Assembly (NCBI GenBank): GCA_026419775.2
Contig: JAOPGA020001097.1
Span: 1 to 31,734 of the forward strand
DNA from: Acrasis kona
Taxonomy: Eukaryota > Heterolobosea > Eutetramitea > Acrasida > Acrasidae
Direction of reading: 5' to 3'
Length of the DNA: 31,734 bases
How positions within the stretch are numbered: the first letter of the stretch is position 1; each line of letters opens with the position of its first letter. The notes beneath the pieces were generated by a model. It was not told where the DNA came from. It ran no database searches and saw nothing but the letters and a program-made list of their open reading frames with translations. The translations under genes and the position numbers were made by a program. Positions 16,701 through 28,438 of this stretch are shown piece by piece.

Positions 16701-19700
16701 TGGACTTTTTACAAAACTTTTACAAGTACGATTACCTATGGAAAGAAGACAAACAATCAACATATGAAAAGTTCATCAAGGATTGTGCCAACAAGAAGAA
16801 ATTGCTCTGGGAGCAACACATTATTCATTTAAAGACCGAAGACGAAAATGGAGAAGGCCATTCCAAACAACAGAGTAAAGAAGACAGTAAAGCCCACTCT
16901 GTACCACTACGAAATTGAATTGCAGCACTATTTGGCCATTGAACAAGAGATTGCAAACACGCCCGATCGTCACAACATTGGATGTTTGTCGCTAAGTCTC
17001 GAAAAGCTTAAAAAATCACTGGCGGGTCAAGCCAATGCATGGAAAGTACAATATGCAAAGAATCTACATGACGTGGCAAAGGCCAAGTTAGATAAGTGCC
17101 TCAACATGATTGAAGAGTACACGAAGAGATTGAACGTAGAGATTAAGAGCTTGGAACATTTACGTCTCGTCATGAACACTTTGAAAGAAGTAAGAGAAAA
17201 GGAGAGCATGATTGAATTCAAGTTCAATAACATCAAGGACAGATACGACATTTTGAAAAAATACAACGTGGACGTACCCAAGGACGAAAATGACGAAGTA
17301 TATGATTTGTTCCTCAAGTGGGCAAAAGTAACGTCTAGAGCGAATCAAGTGAACGAACAAGTTAGTAAACTACAAGGTGGTTTCAAGAAGAAGCTCATCA
17401 AGGCCGTTGCAGAATTCAAGATCGACGTTGTTCAATTCTATAATGAATTCGAGACTTATGGACCAAGAGATCCAGAAATCTCACCTGCGGAGGCTATGGA
17501 GCGTCTGAAAAAATTCCAAAGGTTGTATTCTGAACGTGAACGTAAATATCAAACCTATCACGAGGGTGAAGATTTGTTCGGATTACCTCAACAACAATAT
17601 CCTCAACTAGAGAAGATGAGTAGAGATTTGGGATTCTTGGAACGTTTGTATTCGTTATATGTAGAAGTGCTCAACAGAGTTAATGGCTACGAAGATATTT
17701 TATGGATGGAACTTGATTTCCAGGCCATTACCGACGAAGTATCAAGGTACGGCAATGCCTGTAAGAATCTACCAAAGCCCGTCAAGGAATTCCCAGCCTA
17801 CAAGAAGCTCAAAAAAACCATTGATGATTTTGGTGATTTGCAACCCTTGTTGGAGAGATTGAGCGACCCAGCGATGCGCAAACGTCATTGGGATCAATTA
17901 CAAACGCTTTGTGGAAAGGAATTCAAGAAGGACGACGAAGTGTTCAAATTGAGAGATATCATGGAGGCCAATCTACTGGACTACAAGGAAGACGTGGAAG
18001 ATATTTCTGGATCAGCAGAGAAGGAAGCTGATATCGAGACCAAATTAAACACGCTAACGTTGGATTGGAAGGACAGAGAATTAACGTTCGGTGATTTGAA
18101 TCATCGCGCAGGAATCATTTTAGGAAAGGAAACTGGAGAGTTGATGGAGCAACTCGAAGAATCTCAAATGACTTTAGGAACCATCATGGCTTCGCGTTAC
18201 TTGGCTCCATTCAGAGAAACTGCAACGGGATGGATGGCCAGATTAACTCAAATTACCGAAACACTCGATCAATGGAGAGTTGTGCAAAGCATGTGGATGT
18301 ACCTTGAAGCAGTGTTTACGTCTGGTGATATCGCCAGTCAATTGCCTCAAGAAGCGAAAAAGTTCGCAGCCATCGATAAGACATGGCAAAAGATTATGGC
18401 AAAGGCCAACGCAACGCCGAATGTGATTCGTTTCTGTTACGATAACGAAATGCTCAAGTCGCTTCCTAGTTTGAAGGAACAACTTGAACAGTGTCAAAAA
18501 TCACTTTCTGGTTATCTAGAACAAAAGAGAGACATCTTCCCTCGTTTCTACTTTACATCAGATCCAGTCTTGTTGGAAATTTTATCACAGTCGAGCGATC
18601 CACACGCTATTCAATCACAACTATCTCAAATATTCGATTCCATCAACACCATCACGTTCGATACAAGAGTGGAGAATAAGGTGTTGGCAATGAGCAGCAG
18701 CGAAGGAGAAACTGTTCCATTCACCGATCCAGTCATTGCAAAGGGTAACGTCGAAGATTGGTTACAAAAATTAGAAGAAGAAATGCAAAGAACTCTTCGT
18801 AATATCGTTCGTGATTGTGCAGAGGAATGCAAGACATTACCCTTGAAGGACATGATCGATAAATATCCCGCTCAAGTGGCCTTGCTAGGAATCCAATTCG
18901 TGTGGACGTCTGATTGCGAAAATGCAGTTAGAAAGTTGGCAGAGGGCAAGAAGGAAGATAAAAAGGTCATGACCGACACACAAAAGAAAGTGGATGGTAT
19001 CTTGAACGAACTCACCACCTTGACCACAATGAACCTCTCCGCAAGAGATCGTACCAAAATTGAAACCTTGATCACCATCCAAGTGCATCAAAAGGACGTG
19101 TTCACCGATCAATTAAAGAAACTAAGAGATCCGAATGATTTCGAGTGGCAAAAACAAGCTAGATTCTACTGGCAGAACGACACCTGTGTAATTTGGATTG
19201 CCGACATTGAACAAGAATACTGTTACGAATATCTCGGATGTAAAGAACGTTTGGTCATTACTGCGCTCACCGATCGTTGTTACATCACATTGAGTCAAGC
19301 CATTGGTTTAAAGTTGGGAGGTGCGCCAGCAGGTCCAGCAGGTACTGGTAAGACCGAAACTGTAAAGGATTTGGGAAGAACGCTCGGTAAATACGTGGTC
19401 GTGTTCAACTGTTCCGATCAAATGGATTATCGTGCCATGGGTAAGATTTACAGAGGATTGGCACAATCAGGAGCATGGGGCTGCTTCGATGAATTCAATC
19501 GTATCGATTTGGAAGTGTTATCGGTGGTTGCTCAACAAGTGGAGAGAATTTTGAGCGCACTGAGAGGTGTCAAGAAGGAATTCATGTTCACTGATGGTAA
19601 AATGTGTAAACTGATCGATAAGACTGCCATGTTCATTACCATGAATCCAGGTTATCAGGGACGTCAAGAACTACCGGAGAACTTGAAGGTTCAATTCAGA

Positions 19701-22700
19701 GGCGTAGCCATGATGGTGCCCGATCGTAGGATGATCATCAGAGTCAAATTGGCAGCAGCTGGTTACAAAAAGAATGATGTGTTGAGTAAGAAATTCGATG
19801 TATTGTATCGATTGTGCGAACAACAATTATCCAAACAACCTCATTACGATTTTGGTCTTCGTAACATTTTATCAGTGTTGCGTACCGCTGGTGAAATCAA
19901 ACGTCAAAATGCAGACAAGAAGGAAGACTTTTTGTTGATGAGAACGCTCAAGGACATGAACACATCGAAACTAGTCGCAGAGGATATTCCTCTATTCAGC
20001 AGCTTGTTGGCAGATTTGTTCCCAGGCATCACTCCCGATCAACGTACCTTCCCAGAACTAGAAGCAGAGTTGGCCAAACAGATTGATCTCAAGGGACTAG
20101 AACCTCATCCAGAATGGGTCACCAAAGTGATTCAACTATACGAAACATCAGTGGTGCGTCACGGTATCATGGTTGTAGGTCCGAGCGGAGCAGGTAAGAG
20201 CGAATGCTATGACGTTCTGCTCAAGAGCATTTCCGTACTACAACGCAAGCACATTCAAATGAGAATGAATCCCAAAGCCATCACCGCACCACAAATGTTC
20301 GGTAAATTGGATCCAGTGCAAAACGAATGGACCGATGGTATCTTCTCGGCGTTATGGCGCAAAGCTAACGCCAAAAACAAAAAGAACAACGTGTGGATTG
20401 TTTGCGATGGACCCGTGGATGCCATCTGGATCGAAAATCTCAACACTGTATTGGACGATAACAAGTTGTTGACGTTAGCTAATGGTGATCGTATTTTGAT
20501 GGCTAGCGACGTCAAGATGTGCTTCGAGGTTGAAAATCTCAACAACGCTTCGCCAGCAACAGTGTCGAGAGCTGGTCAAATCTACATGAGCGAGTCGGTG
20601 TTGGGTTGGAGACCAGTCATCACTTCGCGTCTCAAGGGCAGAGACGGAGGCGGAAAATCCTTCGGCGATAACGAATCGCAAATCATCAAGGACTTGTTAG
20701 AAAAGCACATGGATGCTGGTTTAGATTACGTTCGTAAGGAATTGAGTCCAAAGATGAACGTGCCCATGGTCAACTCCGTCGTTACATGCTATGATATTTT
20801 GGTCGGTATTTGTAAAGAACATGCCGAAGGTGCAGGAAAGGAAATTGAAAAGGAACACCTCGAAAAACTATTCCTCTTTTCGTTCATTTGGAGTGTTGGA
20901 GGTTTGCTCGAAGAATCCGATCGTAGGAAATTCATGGATTGGATTCGCAAACACTTTACGCACACAGGCATACCCAATTTACACGAAGGAGAAACTTTAT
21001 ACGACTACTATGTCGACAAAGCAACCAAGAGCTTCAAATCATGGACAGAAATCGTACCTACATGGAAATATCCAGAAAACGATAATCCAGATTTCACCAA
21101 TCTGTACATTCCAACATCTGATTCGGTAAGGGCCACTTACATTCTTGATAAATTGGCCAGACAAAAGAAACACGTGTTATTCTTGGGAGGAAGCGGTACT
21201 GCAAAGACGGTCACCGTAGAAAATTACTTGTACGGAATGGACCCCGATTCCACGGTTTACAAAAAGATTAATTTCTCCAGTGCAACGGCACCTGGTATCT
21301 TCCAACAAACCATCGAGAGCAAAATTGAAAAGAGATTGAGGTGTTATGGACCTCCTAATAATCGCAAGATGATTGTATTCATCGACGATATCAACATGCC
21401 AGAGATTAACGAATGGGGAGATCAAATCACCAACGAAATCGTCCGTCAATTGGTAGAAATGAATGGTTTCTATGCACTGGGTAGCTTTGGTTTGGCTCCA
21501 GGAGAGTACGTACAAATAGAAGATTTACAATTCGTTGCGGCGATGAGTCATCCAGGTGGAGGAAAGAACGACATTCCTAATCGTCTCAAACGTCACTTTG
21601 CCATCTTCAATTTGACACTTCCAGTAGCAAAGAGTATCGAACAAATGTACGGAAGCATCATCAAGGGTCGTTACAATCCATCAAGAGTCAGTAAGGACAT
21701 GACCACCATAGCCGACAACATGACCAACGCAACTATGCACCTATGGAGGCGTATTCAAGAGAAAATGTTACCGACGCCAAGCAAATTCCATTACATTTTC
21801 AATCTACGTGACTTGTCTAGAATCTATCAAGGCATCATGTTGTCTCCATTGGCCAAGATCATTGATAGCGATAAATTGGTCGCGCTGTGGAAACACGAGT
21901 GTACGAGAGTGTTTAGCGATCGTTTGAACGATGTAAAGGATAAGATTTGGTTCGATCAATGCGTATTGGATACCATCACTAATTTCTATGGACAAGAAGT
22001 AGCGACGGCCACGAAGGCTGCTCCTTACTTTGTAAACTTCTTGGGCGATCCGATCGTGGACGAACTCACTGGAGAAGAAAGAGAAGCACCAAAGATTTAC
22101 GAACAAATTGATTCGATCGATAATTTACGTCCTCGATTAGAAAACTTTATGAATCAATTCAACGAGAGCAGCAAGAGCAAGAAATTGGATTTGGTCTTGT
22201 TCGATGCGGCCATCAAGCACTTGATTCGTATTAGTCGCATCATTAGCATGCCACGTGGATGTGCCCTGTTGGTGGGTGTCGGTGGTAGCGGTAAACAATC
22301 GTTAACTCGTCTAGCCTCCTACATTGCTGGCTACGACATTAAACAAATTGTTTTGCACAAGACGTACGGAACCAACAACTTGTTTGATGATTTGCGCGAA
22401 TTGTACAAAGCAGCAGGTGGTATCACTGGAAAGAGCATCACGTTCATCATGACCGATGCCGAAATCAAGAGCGAGACTTTCCTAGAGTACATTAATTCCA
22501 TTTTATCATCTGGAGAAGTGCCCAATCTATTCGCAAAGGAAGATTTGGATACCATCGTGAATGATTTGCGCATCTTGGCGAAGAAACAATATCCAGATAC
22601 ATTAGGAAGGAACGACACTTGGGATAATCTTTACCGATTCTTTATAAACAGAGTGAGAGATAATTTACACATTGTTTTGTGCTTCTCTCCAGTAGGAGAA

Positions 22701-25700
22701 AAGTTCAGAAATAGAGCTTTGAAGTTCCCAGCGCTTATCAGCGGATGCAGCGTGAATTGGTTCTTCCCATGGCCCGAAGACGCTCTCGTGAACGTGGCCA
22801 AGAAATTCTTATCTAATTACAAAATCGAGTGCGAGGATGATGTCAAGACTAATTTGATCAGACACATGGCCAATGTACATTTGAGCATGACCGATATCGC
22901 TAGAGAGTACTTCCAAAGATATAGAAGACACGTCTACACCACTCCGAAATCCTTCTTGAGCTTCATCCAATTGTACATGGACGTGTACACTGGTAAATTA
23001 AAGGAGATCAAAGAAATGGCAGATAAGGTCAATTTGGGTCTCGGCAAGTTACAAACTGCAGGAGAAGATGTCAAACAAATGCAATTCGTGCTAAAGGAGA
23101 AGGAAATCAACTTGCACATGGCACAAAAGCAAATCGACGAGTTGCTAAAGGAAATTGCATTCAGCACTGCAAAAGCAGAAAAGAAAAAGGAGGAAGTGCA
23201 GGCCGTAAAAGATGCTCTCGAAGCTGATTTCCAAATCGTGAGCAAAGGTAAACAAGAAGCAGAGACTGATTTGGAAGCAGCCAAACCAGCACTAGCAGAA
23301 GCAGAAGATGCTTTGAATAGCATCACTCCAAAAGACATTAACAATTTGAAAGCACTCAAGGCATCTCCACCTCAATTGGTCAAGACAGTGTTCGACGGTG
23401 TGTTGATCTTGATGCAATTGAAATTGGACGGTCTAGTCAGTATCATCGACGGTCAAAAATTGGGTAAAATTATCAAAGATTCATGGAGTGCCTCACAAAA
23501 GATTCTATCCGATATGGACTTTTTGAACAAGTTGGTTTCGTTCAACAGAAATGCCATCAACGACGAGACTGTAGAGTTATTACATCCTTATTTGAGAATG
23601 GAAAGCTTCAATCGCACAGCAGCTGCTTCCGCCTCTAACGCCGCCGCTGGTCTATGCGTGTGGGTCAGAGCCATGTGTACTTATCACGAAGTAGCTAAAT
23701 ATGTAGCTCCAAAGATGGCCGCTCTCGATGTAGCCGAAGCTAAATTGGCTGTCGCTTCTAAAAAGCTAGCTGCACAAGAAGCAGAACTCAAGATTGTGCA
23801 GGACGAACTAAACGTCATTCAATCCAAATTCGACGAAGCTGGTCGCAAGAAACAAGCGCTACAGGAAGATGCCGAAAAGACCAGAAGGTTCATGGAGCAG
23901 GCTAATAATTTGATTGGTGCGCTCGCTGACGAAAAGGATCGTTGGACAATCCAATCCAATGAATTCAAGGACTTGATCAGAAGATTAACCGGAGATGTAG
24001 CACTCGCCAGCGCCTTCATTTCATACTGCGGTCCCTTCAATTCAGAGTTCCGTAAAATGTTGCTCTCTAAAATCTTCTACACTGATTGTGTAAATCGTAA
24101 CATTCCGGTCACAAAAGATTTGGTGGTGACCAAGTTGTTGACCGACGAGGCACAAATTGGAGAGTGGAACATTGAGGGATTGCCTACCGATGATCACTCC
24201 ATTCAAAATGCAATCATGGTGACTCGTAGTAGTAAATGGCCATTGTTGGTGGATCCACAGGGACAAGGTTTGGCGTGGCTCAAGAAACGTAAATACAGCG
24301 ACGAGAAGGTACAGTTCCGCATTGCAAGATTGAGCGACTCTCGTCTAAGGAACGTTCTGGAGGAGTGCATGGAGAATGGATATCCGCTCATCATTGAAAA
24401 CATTGAAGAAGAAGTCGATCCAATGTTGGATCCAGTCCTGGAGAAGAACTTCTTGAAGGGAGCAAAGAGAAAGCAAATTGTTCTTTCGGACAAGAGCGTC
24501 GATTATGACGATCGCTTCCAATTGTTCTTGACAACTAAGCTAGCCAATCCTCATTACTCACCAGAGTTGTACGCCAAAACAACAGTCATTGATTTCACTG
24601 TCACCATGGGAGGTCTCGAACAACAACTACTGGGATACGTCATCCAAAAAGAAAGAGCAGAGTTGGAAGAACAACGCGAGAAACTACTACAGGACGTGAA
24701 TCAAAATCAAAAGAACATTAAGGCATTCGAAGCAGAGCTCTTGTTGAAGCTCACCACGTCCGATAAGAACTTGCTGGAGGACGAGGAGTTGATTGCAGTG
24801 TTGGCTCGTACAAAGAAGGCCGCTGCAGAGGTCAAGGAGAAACTGATCGTTGCAAGAGAAACCGAAAAGAGAATCAACTTGTCCAGAGAAGAATATAGAC
24901 CAGTTGCCATTCGTGGTAGCGTTCTCTACTTCTTGATCGTTGAGACTTCTGACATTAACCCAATGTACCAAACTTCTCTCAAACAATTCTTGTCTCTATT
25001 CGACGTTGCCATTCAACAAGCTCCTCAATCAAACGTAAGCAAGGCGAGAATCGAAAACATTATCGAAACGTTGACGTTCAACATCTACAAGTACATTTCT
25101 CGTGGATTGTTCAAACGTCACAAGTTCTTGTTCGTGGTGTTGATGGCATGTAAGATTCTACTACGTGCCGGTAAATTACAACACGAGGCCTTCACGGCAT
25201 TGTTAAAGGGAGGTGCATTGTTGGATTCCAAATCAGTAAGGAAGAATCAATGCGATTGGTTACCAGAAGTAAGTTGGCTCAACATTATCAATTTGAGCAA
25301 CTCTTTGGATGTATTCAAGAGCTTACCTGATTTGATTCAAAGAAGCGAAAAGCACTGGAACAGATTCTACGACGAAGAGAAGCCCGAGAAGGCAATTATT
25401 CCAGAAATTCATGACAAGTTGACCACATTCCAACGCTTACTTTTAGTAAGGTCATTACGTGAGGACAGAGCCATCTTGGCAAGTCACGACTTTGTCAAGG
25501 AGACACTAGGAGAGAAGTACATTGATCCCATTCCAATTTCATTGGAAGAGACATGGAAAGAATCGGCAAACAACGTTCCTTTGGTGTGCTTGTTGAGTCC
25601 TGGAAGCGATCCAACCAGTATGATCGAATCGTTGGCCAAGACCAACAAGAAGGAAATCATGAGCGTGAGTATGGGTCAAGGACAAGAAAAGAGAGCCACC

Positions 25701-27463
25701 GAACTCATCACTGGTGGTTTCTTGAACGGCACGTGGGTGTTGCTACAGAATTGTCACTTGGGTCTCAAGTTCATTGCCACCATCGAAGATACCATACGCA
25801 ACATGGAGGTAGGCGTTCAACAGGGTAGCGATAAGCAAGCTGCTGCAGGTGCACCCGACCAAGCCGCCGCAACCAGCGCTGTAGGAGGCATTCATCCAGA
25901 TTTCAGGTTATGGATCACTTCGGAGCCCAATCCAAAATTCGCCATCGGCTTGTTACAAATGAGCATCAAGTTGACGCTAGAGGGAGAAGTGGGAATGAAG
26001 GCAGGAATGAAATCTGCATTCGAGTGCGTATCGCAAGATATGCTCGATGCATCGCGTAGACCAGAGTGGCGTCCATTGCTATACTCGACTTGCTTCCTCA
26101 ACAGCATTGTGATGGAGAGAAGAAAATTCGGAAGTCTAGGATGGAACATTCCATACGAATTCAATTATGCCGATCTCAAGGCTAGTTTGGCCTTCCTTCA
26201 AAATCACTTTGCTGCCATCGGTGAGCCAAAGAAGGGTGGTGGAGGTCCAGAAATCTCATGGCCAACAGTCAAGTACATGATCTGCGAAGTTCACTACGGA
26301 GGTAAGATCACCGACGACAAGGATCGCGACTTGTTCAATACCTATGGTGAGAAGTGGACCACGTCGGAAGTAGCTCGCGACGGTTTCCAATTCTGCGATA
26401 ATTATGGAATACCACAGAGCGACGACAAGACACAACGCTCCAAATTTGTAGAGTACATTGAAAAGATTCCACAGATTGATAACCCCGAGGTATTTGGTTT
26501 GAACGGAAATGCAGATATCACTTATCGCACGGAGGAGACCAAGAACATCTTATCCACAATTCTAGACATTCAACCAAACGGAGAGCGCTGGTGGAGGAGG
26601 AGAGACTCGTGAAGATAGAGTCAAGAGTATGGCCGATAACTTGCTAAGTAAACTACCGGAGGACTTTAACGGCGATAGCGTACAAAATGAATATTGCTAG
26701 ACAGGGTGGTTTGAAGAGCTCTTTGAACGTGTTCTTGGGACAGGAAATTGATCGTCTGCAGAGATTGATCACAGTAACGAGAAAGACGCTACAAGAGTTG
26801 ATTTTGGCCATCGACGGAACCATCATCATGAGCGCAGAGTTACAAGATGCATTGAATAACTTGTACGATGGTCGCGTACCTACAAAATGGGTCAAATTAT
26901 CTTGGGAGGCCACCACGATTGGTTTGTGGTTTACAGAGTTGTTGGGAAGAAGAGATCAGTTGTTCTTCTGGTTGACCAAAGAAAGACCAAGAAGCTTCTG
27001 GTTGACTGGATTCTATAATCCTCAAGGATTCTTGACCGCCGTTAAACAAGAGGTGACCCGTGCTCACTCTGGATGGGCATTGGATGATGTGGTGGAGAAG
27101 ACCGAAGTTACAAAATATGAAAACAAGGATGATGTGGGCAAGTGTGAAGAGGGTGTCTATATCCATGGTCTATTCTTGGAAGGAGCTGCATGGGATAGAA
27201 AGAATGCGAGGTTGGTGGAATCTCAACCAAAGGTGCTGTTCGTCCCATTGCCCGTACTTCATGTAACCGCAATCAACGCTGCACAACCCGACAACAAGAC
27301 TAAATACAAGTGTCCAGTATATAGAAACAAGAAGAGGAATGATATTACTTACATCTTTAGCGTGGATCTCAACTGTACGACTGCAGCAGATACAAAGACT
27401 GCAAACGAAGCAAAGGCTAAATGGAAGCTAAGAGGTGTAGCCTTGTTGTGCAACTATCAATAA
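13736..27463 (+). CDS. Axonemal outer-arm dynein heavy chain (DNAH5/DNAH8 type)
   Basis: The largest gene, about 4,570 aa, motor of ciliary and flagellar outer arms. The N-terminal tail fills 13736-18900. AAA1 has the P-loop GPAGTGKT (19332-19355) and CFDEFNRI; AAA2 GPSGAGKS (20178-20201); AAA3 GGSGTAKT (21186-21209); AAA4 GVGGSGKQ (about 22275). The coiled-coil stalk and microtubule-binding tip lie at about 22990-23900. AAA5, AAA6 and the C-terminal domain follow, ending WKLRGVALLCNYQ. The C-terminal EGVYIHGLFLEGAAWDRKN and tail PTLYHYEIELQHY favour the gamma-type (DNAH5/8) class. Three +1 frame breaks interrupt it: within 16785-16892, near 26580 (before GGGGETRED) and at the AAAA of 26684-26687. 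Conserved motifs flank each break, so the gene is one unit. Breaks may be assembly indels or mutations; the first could be a 91- or 103-nt intron. Confidence 0.95.
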
Positions 27464-27536
27464 ACAACTTTTTATATGTGGAATCTTTTTTTTTGATTAC
27501 TTTAATTGTGGAAGGAGTGGAGGACTCAGAGAAGAG

Positions 27537-27763
27537 ATGAACAGAGGTGCCAATCTTGCAGTTATTGCCTAACACGTGACATCTCAGGATATTAATGCTT
27601 TAAATGCTAGTGACAACATTTGTTCGAGTTTTTTAAAAGGTCCTCTATTCTAGAGAATGCATTCAAGGCCCCTCTTGCTGTGCAAGTTGCTATGGATAAT
27701 GTCTTCAGAAAGAAAAAGTATATAAATTATGTATTTATTGGTTTGTACAATCACCAAATTTAA
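27537..27763 (+). pseudogene. Coding-like stretch with stops: decayed gene or small spliced gene
   Basis: From an ATG at 27537 the frame reads MNRGANLAVIA, stop, HVTSQDINALNASDNICSS, stop, and then continues in another frame as NAFKAPLAVQVAMDNVFRKK. It looks protein-like throughout. Two in-phase GT-AG removals (27 nt at 27561-27587, 44 nt at 27610-27653) would give a 51-aa product ending at 27763, overlapping the convergent secreted-protein gene by 29 nt. A degraded pseudogene is equally likely. No family is recognised. Confidence 0.3.
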
Positions 27764-28253
27764 CTTGCTCTGGATTCATTAACATCATGTCTTTACCATA
27801 GGCTCTTAAACCGAACGATATTCCACACCTTAAACAATTCATTTGGCTCACAACGTCTGTGAAGAAAAGACATGCCTCAACCTGTCCGACGGAGAAACAT
27901 TGCGGTTCATTCAATTCGCTGAATGAAACAGTTTTGTCGTGAAGAGGCGAGTAACGCTTCTCCAGTTGTACAACATTATGAATAGTTTTCTTGTGGAAAT
28001 TAACAGTGCTCTCATATCTTGCATTTAGATTTAATTTTTGCCCAAGTATCTCCTTATTTAAACGAACAACGCATGACACCTTCTTGTCCGAAAGGTACTC
28101 ACAGTTTTTAAACACTTCGTCTGCTGTTGCTATATTCGCACTTGCAGAAATATCCGCTGGTATACCTTCCTCACTTACAACTTTAAGAGCGTCTTGAGAT
28201 AAACATAATTGCACAATCAAGCAGATCATAGCCAATACGAGAGTTGTTCTCAT
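27735..28253 (-). CDS. Secreted Cys-containing protein, unknown
   Basis: 172 aa from the Met at 28253. The frame extends 22 codons upstream, but this Met begins a signal peptide (MRTTLVLAMICLIVQLCLSQ). The mature part has seven cysteines (NCEYL, VSCVV, PQCFS, EACLF, MNCLRC, GDCTNQ). The C-terminal half alternates hydrophobic strands. I recognise no family. It is likely secreted or vacuolar, and the odd cysteine count leaves one free or intermolecular. It is convergent with the end of the dynein gene and head-to-tail with the GTPase-like gene. Confidence 0.75.
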   Translation of the reverse strand: MRTTLVLAMICLIVQLCLSQDALKVVSEEGIPADISASANIATADEVFKNCEYLSDKKVSCVVRLNKEILGQKLNLNARYESTVNFHKKTIHNVVQLEKRYSPLHDKTVSFSELNEPQCFSVGQVEACLFFTDVVSQMNCLRCGISFGLRAYGKDMMLMNPEQVKFGDCTNQ

Positions 28254-28438
28254 TTTACGTGTCTTTTTGTAAGAGAATTTTTTACAAAGAACCTTTTTCT
28301 CCAACACTCCAATTTTCACTTTACTGTCAACAACAGAAGAACAACAACAGAGATTCTGGGATGATATATACCAAACACAAGTATAAGAGAGGATTATGGC
28401 TGAAGACTAATTTGATCTTGAATTAATTTAAACATGCT

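Noticed and set aside
16840-26690. Euplotes-like +1 programmed frameshifting at stop codons in dynein
   Set aside because: Conserved sequence in the new frame begins well before the stop codons at the first two breaks, so the shift is not at the stop; TGA is also a normal stop here.
13736-27463. Numerous antisense and alternate-frame ORFs inside the dynein gene
   Set aside because: All overlap conserved dynein coding sequence and show no recognisable motifs.
27461-27463. Reassigned stop codons (TAA/TAG as Gln)
   Set aside because: TAA ends dynein, RabGGTase alpha and other genes exactly at the expected family C-termini.
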